Source: an uncultured Collinsella sp.
Lineage (GTDB): Bacteria; Actinomycetota; Coriobacteriia; Coriobacteriales; Coriobacteriaceae
DNA length: 47,897 nucleotides
Direction of reading: 5' to 3'
Assembly (NCBI GenBank): GCA_905199225.1
Contig: CAJKFS010000016.1
Location: 1 to 47,897, forward strand
Position numbers and translations under genes: made by a program. The notes below the pieces were generated by a model. That model did no database searches. It was given only the letters and a program-made list of their open reading frames with translations, and had not been told where the DNA came from. Below, one piece after another: positions 15,347 to 22,799 of this stretch (its first letter is position 1; each line of letters opens with the position of its first letter).

Positions 15347-16529
15347 CGAGAAGCGCCTCCACTCCGGGCAGGGCCTTACCCTCGACGAGCTCCATGGAAG
15401 CGCCACCACCGGTGGAGATCCAGCTCATCTTGTCGGCCAGGTTGAACTTGTTGACAGCTGCGACAGAGTCGCCACCGCCGATGATCGAGGTGCAGTCGGC
15501 CTCGGCGACAGCCTCGGCAATAGCCTGGGTGCCGTGAGCGAAGTTGTCGAACTCGAAGACGCCCATGGGGCCGTTCCAGAACACGGTCTTGGCGCCCTTG
15601 ACGGCCTCGGCGTAAAGCTCCTCGGTCTTGGGGCCGATGTCCATACCCTCACGATCGTCGGGGATAGCGTCGGAAGCGACAACCTCGGGGACAGCGTCCT
15701 CGCCAAAGTGATCGGCAACGCGGTTGTCGATGGGGAGCAGGATCTTGACGCCCTTCTCCTCGGCCTTCTTGAGCATCTCGCCGGCGCGCTCGACCCAGTC
15801 CTCTTCCTTGAGGGACTGACCGACGGTCAGGCCCTGAGCCAGGAAGAAGGTGTAGGCCATGCCGCCACCGATAATCAGGGTGTCAGCGGAGTCGATGAGG
15901 TGATCGAGAACGCCGATCTTGGAGGAAACCTTGGAACCGCCGACGATGGCGACGAAGGGACGCTCGGGCTCGGCGAAGATGCCGGTCAGCGTGTCGACCT
16001 CCTTCTCGAGCAGGAAGCCAGCGACGGCAGGCAGGTAAGCGGCGGGGCCCACGACGGAACCCTGGGCGCGGTGAGCGGTACCGAAAGCATCGAGAACGAA
16101 GACGTCGCCATAGGAAGCGAGCTTCTTGGCGATCTCGGGGTCGTTCTTCTTCTCACGCTTGTCAAAACGGACGTTCTCGAGAACGAGGACCTTACCCGGC
16201 TCGACGGCGGCGACAGCCTCGGCAGCCTTCTCGCCGTAGGTGTCGGCGACAAAGGCAACGTCGAGACCAGAGAGCTCAGCGAGCTTCTTGGCGACGGGCT
16301 CGAGGGACAGCTCGGGCTGGAAGCCGGTGCCCTCGGGACGGCCGAGGTGGCTCATGAGGATGACGCGAGCGTTGTGCTCAACGAGATAGTTGATGGTGGG
16401 CAGGGCAGCCTTGATACGGGTGGTGTCGCCAACGACGCCATCCTTGATAGGCACGTTGAAGTCAACGCGGACGAGAACGCGCTTGCCGTCGACATCGATG
16501 TCGCGGACGGTCTTCTTGGTAAAGGCCAT
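15339..16529 (-). CDS. pgk: Phosphoglycerate kinase
   Basis: 396 aa cytosolic enzyme transferring phosphate from 1,3-bisphosphoglycerate to ADP. The substrate-binding VLVRVDFNVPI and MSHLGRPEG motifs, the KVSSKIGVLDHLI hinge and the nucleotide-binding GGGDSVAAV motif are present. The start at ATG 16529 gives the usual KKTVRDIDVDGKRVLVR opening; AAAGG lies 11 bases upstream. First gene after the gap terminator, so pgk-tpiA-gpmI may be transcribed from their own promoter or by read-through from gap. Confidence 0.96.
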   Translation of the reverse strand: MAFTKKTVRDIDVDGKRVLVRVDFNVPIKDGVVGDTTRIKAALPTINYLVEHNARVILMSHLGRPEGTGFQPELSLEPVAKKLAELSGLDVAFVADTYGEKAAEAVAAVEPGKVLVLENVRFDKREKKNDPEIAKKLASYGDVFVLDAFGTAHRAQGSVVGPAAYLPAVAGFLLEKEVDTLTGIFAEPERPFVAIVGGSKVSSKIGVLDHLIDSADTLIIGGGMAYTFFLAQGLTVGQSLKEEDWVERAGEMLKKAEEKGVKILLPIDNRVADHFGEDAVPEVVASDAIPDDREGMDIGPKTEELYAEAVKGAKTVFWNGPMGVFEFDNFAHGTQAIAEAVAEADCTSIIGGGDSVAAVNKFNLADKMSWISTGGGASMELVEGKALPGVEALLDA

Positions 16530-16584
16530 GTTTGCTTCTACCTTTCGTACGTGTCTGCCTCCCATTACGGCAGACGATTTCCTA

Positions 16585-16633
16585 TAAAAAGGGCGCGACC
16601 CTAGGGTGTAAGCCCTATAAGGCCGCGCCCTTC
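16585..16633 (-). terminator. Terminator between gap and pgk
   Basis: Outer stem AAGGGCGCG/CGCGCCCTT with an inner CCTTATAGGGC...ACCCTAGG structure, followed on the minus strand by TTTTTATAGG. It lies about 37 bases past the gap stop and 55 before the pgk start. Confidence 0.88.
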
Positions 16634-16669
16634 TTTAGACGCTCAACGAGCTATTCGCTAAAAGCTAAA

Positions 16670-17695
16670 TTAAGCAACGAACTTCTCGAAGTACTTGATG
16701 GTGCGGACCATCTGAGAGGTGTAAGAGTTCTCGTTGTCGTACCAAGAGGTGACCTGAACGAGGGTCTGGCCGTTGCCGAGGTCAGAGCACATGGTCTGAG
16801 TGGCGTCGAAGATGGAGCCGTGGGTCTCGCCGATGATGTCGGTGGAGACGATGTCGTCCTCGTTGTAACCGAAGGTCTCGGAGATGGTGGCAGCGTAGGC
16901 CTTCATAGCGGCGTTGACCTCGTCGACGGTGACCTTCTTGTCAACGACAGCGTAGAGGTTGGTGATAGAGCCGGTCGGCGTCGGGACGCGCTGGGCGGCA
17001 CCGATGAGCTTACCGTTGAGCTCGGGGAGAACCAGGCCGATGGCCTTGGCAGCACCGGTGGTGTTGGGGACGATGTTGACGGCGCAGGCGCGGCTACGAC
17101 GCTTGTTGCCCTTGCGCTGCGGGCCGTCGAGCGGCATCTGGTCGCCGGTCCAGGCGTGAATGGTGGTCATGATGCCGGACACGATGGGAGCGAAGTCGTT
17201 CAGACCCTTGGCCATCGGGGCGAGGCAGTTGGTGGTGCAGGAAGCAGCGGAGATGATGTTGTCCTCAGCGGTCAGCGTCTCATGGTTGACGTTGTACACG
17301 ATGGTGGGCAGATCGCTGCCGGCCGGAGCGGAGATGACGACCTTCTTGGCGCCAGCGTTGATGTGGGCCTGAGCCTTAGCCTTGCTGGTGTAGAAGCCGG
17401 TGCACTCGAGAACGACGTCGACGTCGAGGTCGCCCCAAGGCAGGTTGTTGGCGTCGGCCTCCTTGTAGATCTTGATCTCCTTGCCGTCAACGGTGATGGA
17501 ATCCTCGCCAGCAACGACCTCGTGATCGCGAGCGTAGTTGCCCTGCGTGGAGTCGTACTTCAGCAGGTAAGCGAGCATATCGGGAGAGGTGAGGTCGTTG
17601 ATAGCGACGATCTCGGAGCCCTCATGACCGAACATCTGACGGAAAGCCAGACGACCGATGCGACCGAAGCCGTTAATAGCAACCTTTACTGCCAT
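16670..17695 (-). CDS. gap: Glyceraldehyde-3-phosphate dehydrogenase
   Basis: 341 aa cytosolic NAD-dependent enzyme of glycolysis. Rossmann motif INGFGRIGR at 7-15; Asp34 in INDLTSPD favours NAD over NADP. Catalytic Cys153 in SAASCTTNCLAP. Substrate-site motifs HAWTGDQMPLDG and WYDNENSYTSQMV are present. ATG 17695 has AAAGGAG five bases upstream. It is a single gene followed by a strong terminator. A perfect 14-bp palindrome at 17830-17843 lies about 135 bases upstream and may be its operator. Confidence 0.97.
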   Translation of the reverse strand: MAVKVAINGFGRIGRLAFRQMFGHEGSEIVAINDLTSPDMLAYLLKYDSTQGNYARDHEVVAGEDSITVDGKEIKIYKEADANNLPWGDLDVDVVLECTGFYTSKAKAQAHINAGAKKVVISAPAGSDLPTIVYNVNHETLTAEDNIISAASCTTNCLAPMAKGLNDFAPIVSGIMTTIHAWTGDQMPLDGPQRKGNKRRSRACAVNIVPNTTGAAKAIGLVLPELNGKLIGAAQRVPTPTGSITNLYAVVDKKVTVDEVNAAMKAYAATISETFGYNEDDIVSTDIIGETHGSIFDATQTMCSDLGNGQTLVQVTSWYDNENSYTSQMVRTIKYFEKFVA

Positions 17696-17769
17696 TGTGT
17701 CTCCTTTCGTAAGGCCCCCGCGAGCTACAGCGCCCGCCGTTGAGGCCCACAAACTAACCACTCGCCTAA

Positions 17770-17843
17770 TATACCTTTTTTTTGACTTGAATTTCACGAG
17801 AATGCTCGAAATTGAAAATCAAATTTACGTTAAAACGTTTTAA
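17770..17843 (-). promoter_or_regulatory. Putative gap promoter region with LacI-type operator
   Basis: The perfect palindrome TTAAAACGTTTTAA at 17830-17843 has the central CG and A/T arms of LacI/CcpA-family operators. On the minus strand a -10-like TATATT lies about 60 bases further towards gap at about 17769-17774, after a run of A residues; no good -35 is seen. The region between gap and whiA is strikingly A+T-rich compared with the genes. Confidence 0.5.
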
Positions 17844-17888
17844 AGACTAAAATAGCAGTTAAATCCATATATAAGTCGATACTTCAAA

Positions 17889-18818
17889 CTACCTGTTTGC
17901 TTCAATGAGCTTTTCAAGCCGTAAAACACGATGGTAGAGGGCCGACTTCGACAAGGGAGGGTCAGCCATCTCCCCCAAATCACGCAGTGACAGATCGGGG
18001 TAGCGCTCGCGCAGGTCGCAAAAGACCGCCAAGGCATCCGGAAGCGCATCGCGAAGGCCACGCTGCTCGAGCTCATCGATCAACGCAAGCTGATGCTGGG
18101 CGGCACCGGCGCTTCTGGTCTGGTTGGCGAGCTCGGCGTTCACGCGACGGTTTACGTCGTTCTTAACCAATTTGACCGCGCGCGCTTCCTCGATCTCGGC
18201 AACGCTGCGCTTGGCGCCGACCAGCTTTAGGAGCTGCTCGATCTCCTCGGCGCTCTTAATGTAGACGGCAAAGGACCCGCGCCGCGCGTTAACGCGCGCA
18301 TGGACCCCAATCTGCTCCAATAGATCGCAAAGTCCCCGGGCATACTGCTCGCCCTGCACCGCGATCTCCAAATGAAAGTCGCCGCGGGGATCGGCCACGA
18401 AACCGCCGGCGATGAGCGCGCCGCGGATGTAGGCAAGCCTGCAGCAGGGACGGGCAACGATGTGCCGGGGAACACCAGCGACGAGCCCTCCCCTGCGGTC
18501 GAGAATGCCCAGCAGCACCAGAGCCTTGTCCAGGTCGGGTTGATCGGGCAGGGTAATGAGATAGTTACGGACCTTATGCAAGACCGACTTACGAACGGTG
18601 AATTCCGTTTTGAGCTTAAGGATGCGATGCGTCAGTGTGATCATCGTGCGCGCGACGGCGCCCGTCTCGGTCGCGACCGTCAAACGATACCGCCCGGAGC
18701 CGGCCAGCGAAAGTGTACCGCTCACACGCGTCAGGGCGGCAAGCGTCGACAAATCGCAGTATTCACATTCGGGTTCGCAGCGCGCGAGCTCGTCACGCAC
18801 CTCGGCGGTAAACGACAT
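17889..18818 (-). CDS. whiA: DNA-binding protein WhiA
   Basis: 309 aa. WhiA is a conserved Gram-positive regulator with an N-terminal LAGLIDADG-like fold and a C-terminal helix-turn-helix; in Streptomyces it controls sporulation with WhiB. Here the N-terminus is SFTAEVRDELARCEP. The LAGLIDADG-like part includes RLAYIRGALIAGGFV, and the C-terminal helix-turn-helix (about 255-305) includes LSLRDLGEMADPPLSKSALYHRVLRL. It starts six bases after the rapZ stop with only a weak AGG site, so coupled translation is likely. The usual intervening gene yvcK is absent here. Confidence 0.95.
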   Translation of the reverse strand: MSFTAEVRDELARCEPECEYCDLSTLAALTRVSGTLSLAGSGRYRLTVATETGAVARTMITLTHRILKLKTEFTVRKSVLHKVRNYLITLPDQPDLDKALVLLGILDRRGGLVAGVPRHIVARPCCRLAYIRGALIAGGFVADPRGDFHLEIAVQGEQYARGLCDLLEQIGVHARVNARRGSFAVYIKSAEEIEQLLKLVGAKRSVAEIEEARAVKLVKNDVNRRVNAELANQTRSAGAAQHQLALIDELEQRGLRDALPDALAVFCDLRERYPDLSLRDLGEMADPPLSKSALYHRVLRLEKLIEANR

Positions 18819-18824
18819 GCAGGC

Positions 18825-19745
18825 CTATGCTTTCGTGTTGGCGCGCGACAGGTCGCGATGGGAAATGCTCACGTGATACTGGGCGCCTTCCAAATAACGT
18901 GCCGTGGCCTCGGCGATGGCAACGCTGCGGTGTTGACCGCCCGTGCAACCGATGGCAATAGAAAGCTGCGGCTTGCCCTCCGCGATATAGCCGGGCATGA
19001 CCGTATCGAGCAGCTGCGTCCAGGCCTTCCAGAACTCCTGGGTCTTGGGATGGTCCAGAACAAAGTCGGAGACTTTCTTATCGAGGCCGGTCATGGTGCG
19101 CATCTCGGGATCGTAGAACGGATTGGGCAGGAAGCGAACGTCGATCATAATGTCCGCCTCGACGGGCATACCGTGTTTAAAGCCAAACGAGAACACGTGA
19201 ACGTCCATGAGCTGCTGGTCGGACAGCTCAGAAAAAGCCATGCGCAGCTTGTTGCGCAGCGCAGAGGTGCGCAGGCGGCTCGTGTCGATGATCATATCGG
19301 CTCGGTCACGCACGCCCTGCAGCTGCAGGCGCTCACGCTGAATCGCATCGGCCGTGGTCTCCCCCGGCTTGGCAATGGGATGGCGGCGGCGGTTTTCGCT
19401 GTAGCGACGGATCAGCACCTCGTCGGAAGCCTCAAGAAACACGATATCGCAGCTCATCTCGCGCTCCTCGAGCGCGGCGACGGCATCGAGCAGCTCATCG
19501 AACAGGCCTTGGCTACGCAGGTCGCAGGTGACGGCGAGATGCCTGCCCACGCCCGTATTGATGCCGACGAGTTCGGCGAGCTGGGCAATCAGACGCGGAG
19601 GCAAGTTATCGATGCAAAAATAGCCCATGTCCTCGAACACGTGCATGGCCTGCGTGCGGCCCGAACCGGACATTCCGGTGATGATGACGATATCGGGGAT
19701 GCGCTCCGAGCGCTCCGCCGCATCCATGGCATCTCCCTTTTGCAT
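18825..19745 (-). CDS. rapZ: RNase adapter / P-loop protein RapZ
   Basis: 306 aa cytoplasmic nucleotide-binding protein (YvcJ/RapZ). In E. coli it binds GlcN-6-P and directs RNase E to small RNAs of amino-sugar synthesis; its actinobacterial role is less clear. Walker A GMSGSGRT at 24-31 has Arg in place of Lys, common in this family's Gram-positive members. The conserved GFKHGMP, DVRFLPNPFYDPEMRTMTGLD and GCTGGQHRSVAIAE motifs are present. I chose ATG 19745 because AGGAGG lies six bases upstream; an internal ATG at 19727 with AGGGAG is also possible. It is first in rapZ-whiA and has a terminator-like hairpin in its leader. Confidence 0.93.
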   Translation of the reverse strand: MQKGDAMDAAERSERIPDIVIITGMSGSGRTQAMHVFEDMGYFCIDNLPPRLIAQLAELVGINTGVGRHLAVTCDLRSQGLFDELLDAVAALEEREMSCDIVFLEASDEVLIRRYSENRRRHPIAKPGETTADAIQRERLQLQGVRDRADMIIDTSRLRTSALRNKLRMAFSELSDQQLMDVHVFSFGFKHGMPVEADIMIDVRFLPNPFYDPEMRTMTGLDKKVSDFVLDHPKTQEFWKAWTQLLDTVMPGYIAEGKPQLSIAIGCTGGQHRSVAIAEATARYLEGAQYHVSISHRDLSRANTKA

Positions 19746-19756
19746 GTGCAGCCTCC

Positions 19757-19795
19757 TAAAAACAAGCGCGGGACCCAGCAACCCGGATCCCGCGC
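19757..19795 (-). terminator. Terminator-like hairpin between nanE and rapZ, in the rapZ leader
   Basis: Stem GCGCGGGATCC...GGGTCCCGCGC (8 bp perfect, extendable) followed on the minus strand by TTGTTTTTA. The T-run runs directly into the AGGAGG ribosome site of rapZ, leaving no space for a promoter after it. A TATACT box at 19814-19819 lies just upstream. Confidence 0.8.
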
Positions 19796-19846
19796 GGTCA
19801 ATTGCCTTTATTGAGTATACCGCCCTTAGCGGATACGAGGTCCGTC

Positions 19847-20533
19847 TTACGCCTCAAGCGCGGCTTTGAACCAACTCGTAATACTCGTGGGGTGCGTAAT
19901 GGCGGTGCCCACGACAACTGCCCAGGCGCCGGCATCGATTGCGGCGCGAGCCTCCTCGGGCGTGTGCACGCGTCCCTCGCAGATGATGGGAAGGCCGGGG
20001 AACTCCTCGGTCGCCTGACGCAGGAGCGGCAGGTCGGGGCCATCGGCCATGGTGCAGTCGATGGCGGCGACGCCGTGAGAAAGCGTGGTGGATACCAGGT
20101 CAAAGCCCATGTCGACCGCACGGCGAATATCCTCGATGGTGGCGCAGTCGGCCATCAGGAGCACGCCTTCTTCGTGCAGAGGGCGGAAGGTATCCTCGAC
20201 GGTCTTGCCATCGGGACGCGGACGATCGGTGGCATCGATTGCCACGATGTCGGCACCGGCGGCAACGCAGGCGCGAGCATGGCGCAGCGTCGGCGTGATG
20301 TAGACGCCCTCGTGCCCATCCTTCCACAGGCCGATGACGGGGACCTCGCAGCGGCCCTTAATGGCGGCGATGTCGGCAAGACCCTGGCAGCGGATGGCGG
20401 CGGCACCGCCGAGCTCGCAGGCGCGAGACATCTGAGCCATGGTCTCGGGCGTACGAAGCGGCTCGCCCATATACGCCTGAACGCTCACGACGAGCTTGCC
20501 CTTCAGGGACTGGATCAAAGGATCAACGGTCAT
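19847..20533 (-). CDS. nanE: N-acetylmannosamine-6-phosphate 2-epimerase
   Basis: 228 aa cytosolic TIM-barrel enzyme converting ManNAc-6-P to GlcNAc-6-P, the last dedicated step of sialic-acid breakdown. Conserved motifs: LVVSVQAY, GAAAIRCQG, PVIGLWKDGH with catalytic Lys71, IVAIDATDRPRPDG, and ICEGRVHTPEEA with the catalytic Glu. ATG 20533 has GAAAGG 11 bases upstream; a TTG seven codons earlier is possible. It is the last gene of the nan operon, separated from nanK by structured repeat copy B, and followed by the hairpin in front of rapZ. Confidence 0.93.
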   Translation of the reverse strand: MTVDPLIQSLKGKLVVSVQAYMGEPLRTPETMAQMSRACELGGAAAIRCQGLADIAAIKGRCEVPVIGLWKDGHEGVYITPTLRHARACVAAGADIVAIDATDRPRPDGKTVEDTFRPLHEEGVLLMADCATIEDIRRAVDMGFDLVSTTLSHGVAAIDCTMADGPDLPLLRQATEEFPGLPIICEGRVHTPEEARAAIDAGAWAVVVGTAITHPTSITSWFKAALEA

Positions 20534-20558
20534 GTTCGACTCAACCTTTCTCAAAACA

Positions 20559-20656
20559 GCCTTCTGAGACGCCGCACCTTGACGTTCAAACCGTCGCTCG
20601 CGTACCGAAGTACGCTTCGCTCCTCTTTCACGTCAATCTGCGGCACCTCAGAAGGC
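20559..20656. repeat. Intergenic structured repeat, family 1, copy B (nanK|nanE junction)
   Basis: 98 bases filling most of the nanK-nanE gap. Arms GCCTTCTGAG/CTCAGAAGGC, a two-base internal loop, helix GCCGCA/TGCGGC, a GA opposite GG loop, helix TTGACGT/ACGTCAA, then GAAAG opposite TTTGA and an apical GCGTAC/GTACGC helix. Read on the minus strand it aligns with copies A and C. The apical part (GAGGAGCGAAGCGTAC) is nearly identical to copy A. Confidence 0.8.
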
Positions 20657-20673
20657 ACACTTGGTAGTTATGT

Positions 20674-21639
20674 TTACTTCAACGAAGCAAGAAGGTGTTC
20701 GGCGGCACCGATGAGCGGAGCATCGCCCTCCAGAGAACCGATGAGGATCGGTGTGTTCTGAAGCGGATCGAGCGCTTGGCTGGCATAGCCCTCGTGCACC
20801 GAATCCTTCCACGTCTGCGAACGCCAATCGGGACCTTGGTGAATCACGCCGCCCGAAAGCACGATGACCTCAGGGTCCAGGATGTTAGCGAGCGAGCCCA
20901 AGCTGGCCCCCAGCGCAAAGCCAGCGTCATGGATGACTTCGGTCGCCTTTGCGTCGCCCGCACGGCACAGGTCGTTCACATCGCGACCGACCGAAGGACG
21001 GCTGGGGTCGACGCGGCCAAAACGCTCATCGTACATACGACCAATGGAAGTGCCCGAAGCAACCGACTCCAGATGGCCGGAACGCCCGCAGGCGCAGGGA
21101 ATACCGGCGGCAGCCGAGCACTCGATGTGGCCCATATGGCCAGCAGCACCATGGAAGCCCTGCATCACGCGGCCGTTCTCGACATATGCGCCGCCGATGC
21201 CCGTACCGATGCCAAGACACAAGACGGAGAACTTGCCCTTGCCGACGCCCCAGTGGGCCTCGCCCAGAGCATGAGCCTGCACGTCGCCTACAACGGCAAC
21301 GGGAAGACCGAGGTCCTCGCGCAGGCGCGGCCCCAACTGAACGCCGGACCAGCCGGGCATGATCTCGTTGGCATACGCGATGGCGCCCGTCTTGGGATCG
21401 ACGACGCCGGCGGCACCGATACCGACGCCAAGGACCTCGACATCGGGATTCGCCTCGAGAGCAGCCTTGATGGACGCCTCGATACGCTGGAAGACGGCCT
21501 CGCCGCCCTCTTGGGCCTCGGTGGGAACCTCGGCCTCAAAAACGGGATGGGGCACACTACCGTCAGCCGGGTACTCCATGATGGCAGTCGCGATCTTAGT
21601 TCCGCCGATATCGACAGAGCAGACGTACTTGTTCTCCAT
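20674..21639 (-). CDS. nanK: ROK-family kinase, probable N-acetylmannosamine kinase
   Basis: 321 aa cytosolic sugar kinase; by context it phosphorylates ManNAc to ManNAc-6-P. N-terminal phosphate loop CSVDIGGTKIATAIM, GVGIGAAGVVDPKTG, the catalytic motif YANEIMPGWSGVQ with a downstream VVGDVQAHALGEA, and the ROK zinc motif GHMGHIECSAAAGIPCACGRSG. In that last motif the usual third cysteine is His (GHLE). ATG 21639 has AAGGAG about seven bases upstream. It lies between nanA and nanE, with a structured repeat on each side. ROK kinases also act on glucose or GlcNAc; NanK is assigned by neighbourhood. Confidence 0.85.
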   Translation of the reverse strand: MENKYVCSVDIGGTKIATAIMEYPADGSVPHPVFEAEVPTEAQEGGEAVFQRIEASIKAALEANPDVEVLGVGIGAAGVVDPKTGAIAYANEIMPGWSGVQLGPRLREDLGLPVAVVGDVQAHALGEAHWGVGKGKFSVLCLGIGTGIGGAYVENGRVMQGFHGAAGHMGHIECSAAAGIPCACGRSGHLESVASGTSIGRMYDERFGRVDPSRPSVGRDVNDLCRAGDAKATEVIHDAGFALGASLGSLANILDPEVIVLSGGVIHQGPDWRSQTWKDSVHEGYASQALDPLQNTPILIGSLEGDAPLIGAAEHLLASLK

Positions 21640-21705
21640 GTCGCTCTCCTTAGGAGATAAAAAACAACTACAGGAAATGAAGGCGGTGTTATCGCCGCAA
21701 CTTAG

Positions 21706-21813
21706 TAAAGGTTTCCCAGGTGCCCGAGGTTGGGGTGAAAGTGGTCGGGCGTTGACCTAATGGGTCACGCCCGACCACTTGAGCCCCAAGATCGGGTGCC
21801 CGGGGAAGCTTTA
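21706..21813. repeat. Intergenic structured repeat, family 1, copy C (nanA|nanK junction)
   Basis: 108 bases starting at the nanA stop codon. Imperfect 15-bp outer arms, a TG/TG loop, helix CCCGA/TCGGG, a GG opposite GA loop, helix TTGGGG/CCCCAA, TGAAAG opposite TTGA, then a 12-bp stem AGTGGTCGGGCG/CGCCCGACCACT and an apical TGACC/GGTCA. It has the same plan as copies A and B with a wholly different apical stem. Confidence 0.8.
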
Positions 21814-22731
21814 CAGGAGACCGTTGTCCTGGAGGACCTTCTTAATCGCCTCGACGTTCTCGCCGGTCATGGCCTTCACCGGGCGCGGCATGGTCGGGCT
21901 GTCGAAGATACCCATGAGGTTCATAGCGGTCTTGAAGGCACCGACGCCACCGGCATAGCCCTGGACGCCCGAGGTGACATCCCAGATGTGCGAAATCTCA
22001 TTGAGGCGATCCTGCTCGGCCTTGACGGTAGCCCAGTCACCAGCCTGAGCGGCCTTCCACTGACGCACGTAGCCCTCGGGCTCAACGTTGGCGAGACCCG
22101 GGACGGAACCGTCGGCGCCACCGAGGTAGGCGCCGTCGACAACAACCTCGTGGCCGGTGAGAATGCTCATCGGATGGCCGTTCTTTTCGTTCTCCTGAAC
22201 GAGGTAGCGGAACGAGATGTCATCACCCGAGGAATCCTTGACGCCGGCCAGAACGCCCTCGGCGCCGAGCTTGGCAAGGAGCTTCCAGGGGAGCTTGGTG
22301 TGAACGCAGACGGGAATGTCATAGGCAAAGATGGGCAGGTCGAGTTCCTCGTGCAGGATGCGGAAGTGCTCCTCGACCTCGGTCATGCCCTGCAGGGCAT
22401 AGAACGGGCAGGTGGCGACGAGGGCATCGGCGCCCAGCTCCTGGGCGACCTTGCCGTGCTCGATCATGCGCTCGGTCTCGGTATCGATGATGCCGACCAG
22501 AACGGGAACGCGATGGTCGACGATACGGACGGCCTCGGCGATAATCTGGCGACGGCGCTCGTCGGTGGAGAAGACGACCTCGCCCGAGGATCCCAAGAAG
22601 AACAGGCCATCGACGCCGGCATCGATCATGCGGTTGATGCTGCGCTCAAAGGAGGCAACGTCGAGCTGGTGATCTTCGGTATCGGGAACAACGACGGGAG
22701 GGATAACGCCGGTGAATTTCTGAGTTGCCAC
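21811..22731 (-). CDS. nanA: N-acetylneuraminate lyase (DapA/NanA family aldolase)
   Basis: 306 aa cytosolic class I aldolase; by context it cleaves Neu5Ac to ManNAc and pyruvate. Schiff-base Lys165 (GVLAGVKDSSGD), Tyr137 in AYDIPVCV, and the carboxylate-binding loop GSSGE at 47-51. The family more often has GS/TTGE and YN-P here. The start is GTG 22731 with AAGGAG six bases upstream; a longer upstream frame runs into the previous gene. It lies between the two esterase genes and nanK. Other DapA-family activities (dihydrodipicolinate synthase, KDG aldolase) cannot be excluded from motifs alone, but nanE and nanK beside it point to NanA. Confidence 0.87.
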   Translation of the reverse strand: MATQKFTGVIPPVVVPDTEDHQLDVASFERSINRMIDAGVDGLFFLGSSGEVVFSTDERRRQIIAEAVRIVDHRVPVLVGIIDTETERMIEHGKVAQELGADALVATCPFYALQGMTEVEEHFRILHEELDLPIFAYDIPVCVHTKLPWKLLAKLGAEGVLAGVKDSSGDDISFRYLVQENEKNGHPMSILTGHEVVVDGAYLGGADGSVPGLANVEPEGYVRQWKAAQAGDWATVKAEQDRLNEISHIWDVTSGVQGYAGGVGAFKTAMNLMGIFDSPTMPRPVKAMTGENVEAIKKVLQDNGLL

Positions 22732-22799
22732 AAGAATCTCCTTAGTTGTCTGGCGGGCGGCCCTATGCCACCCACTCTTGTTGGCAGTGTCCAGGCCGT

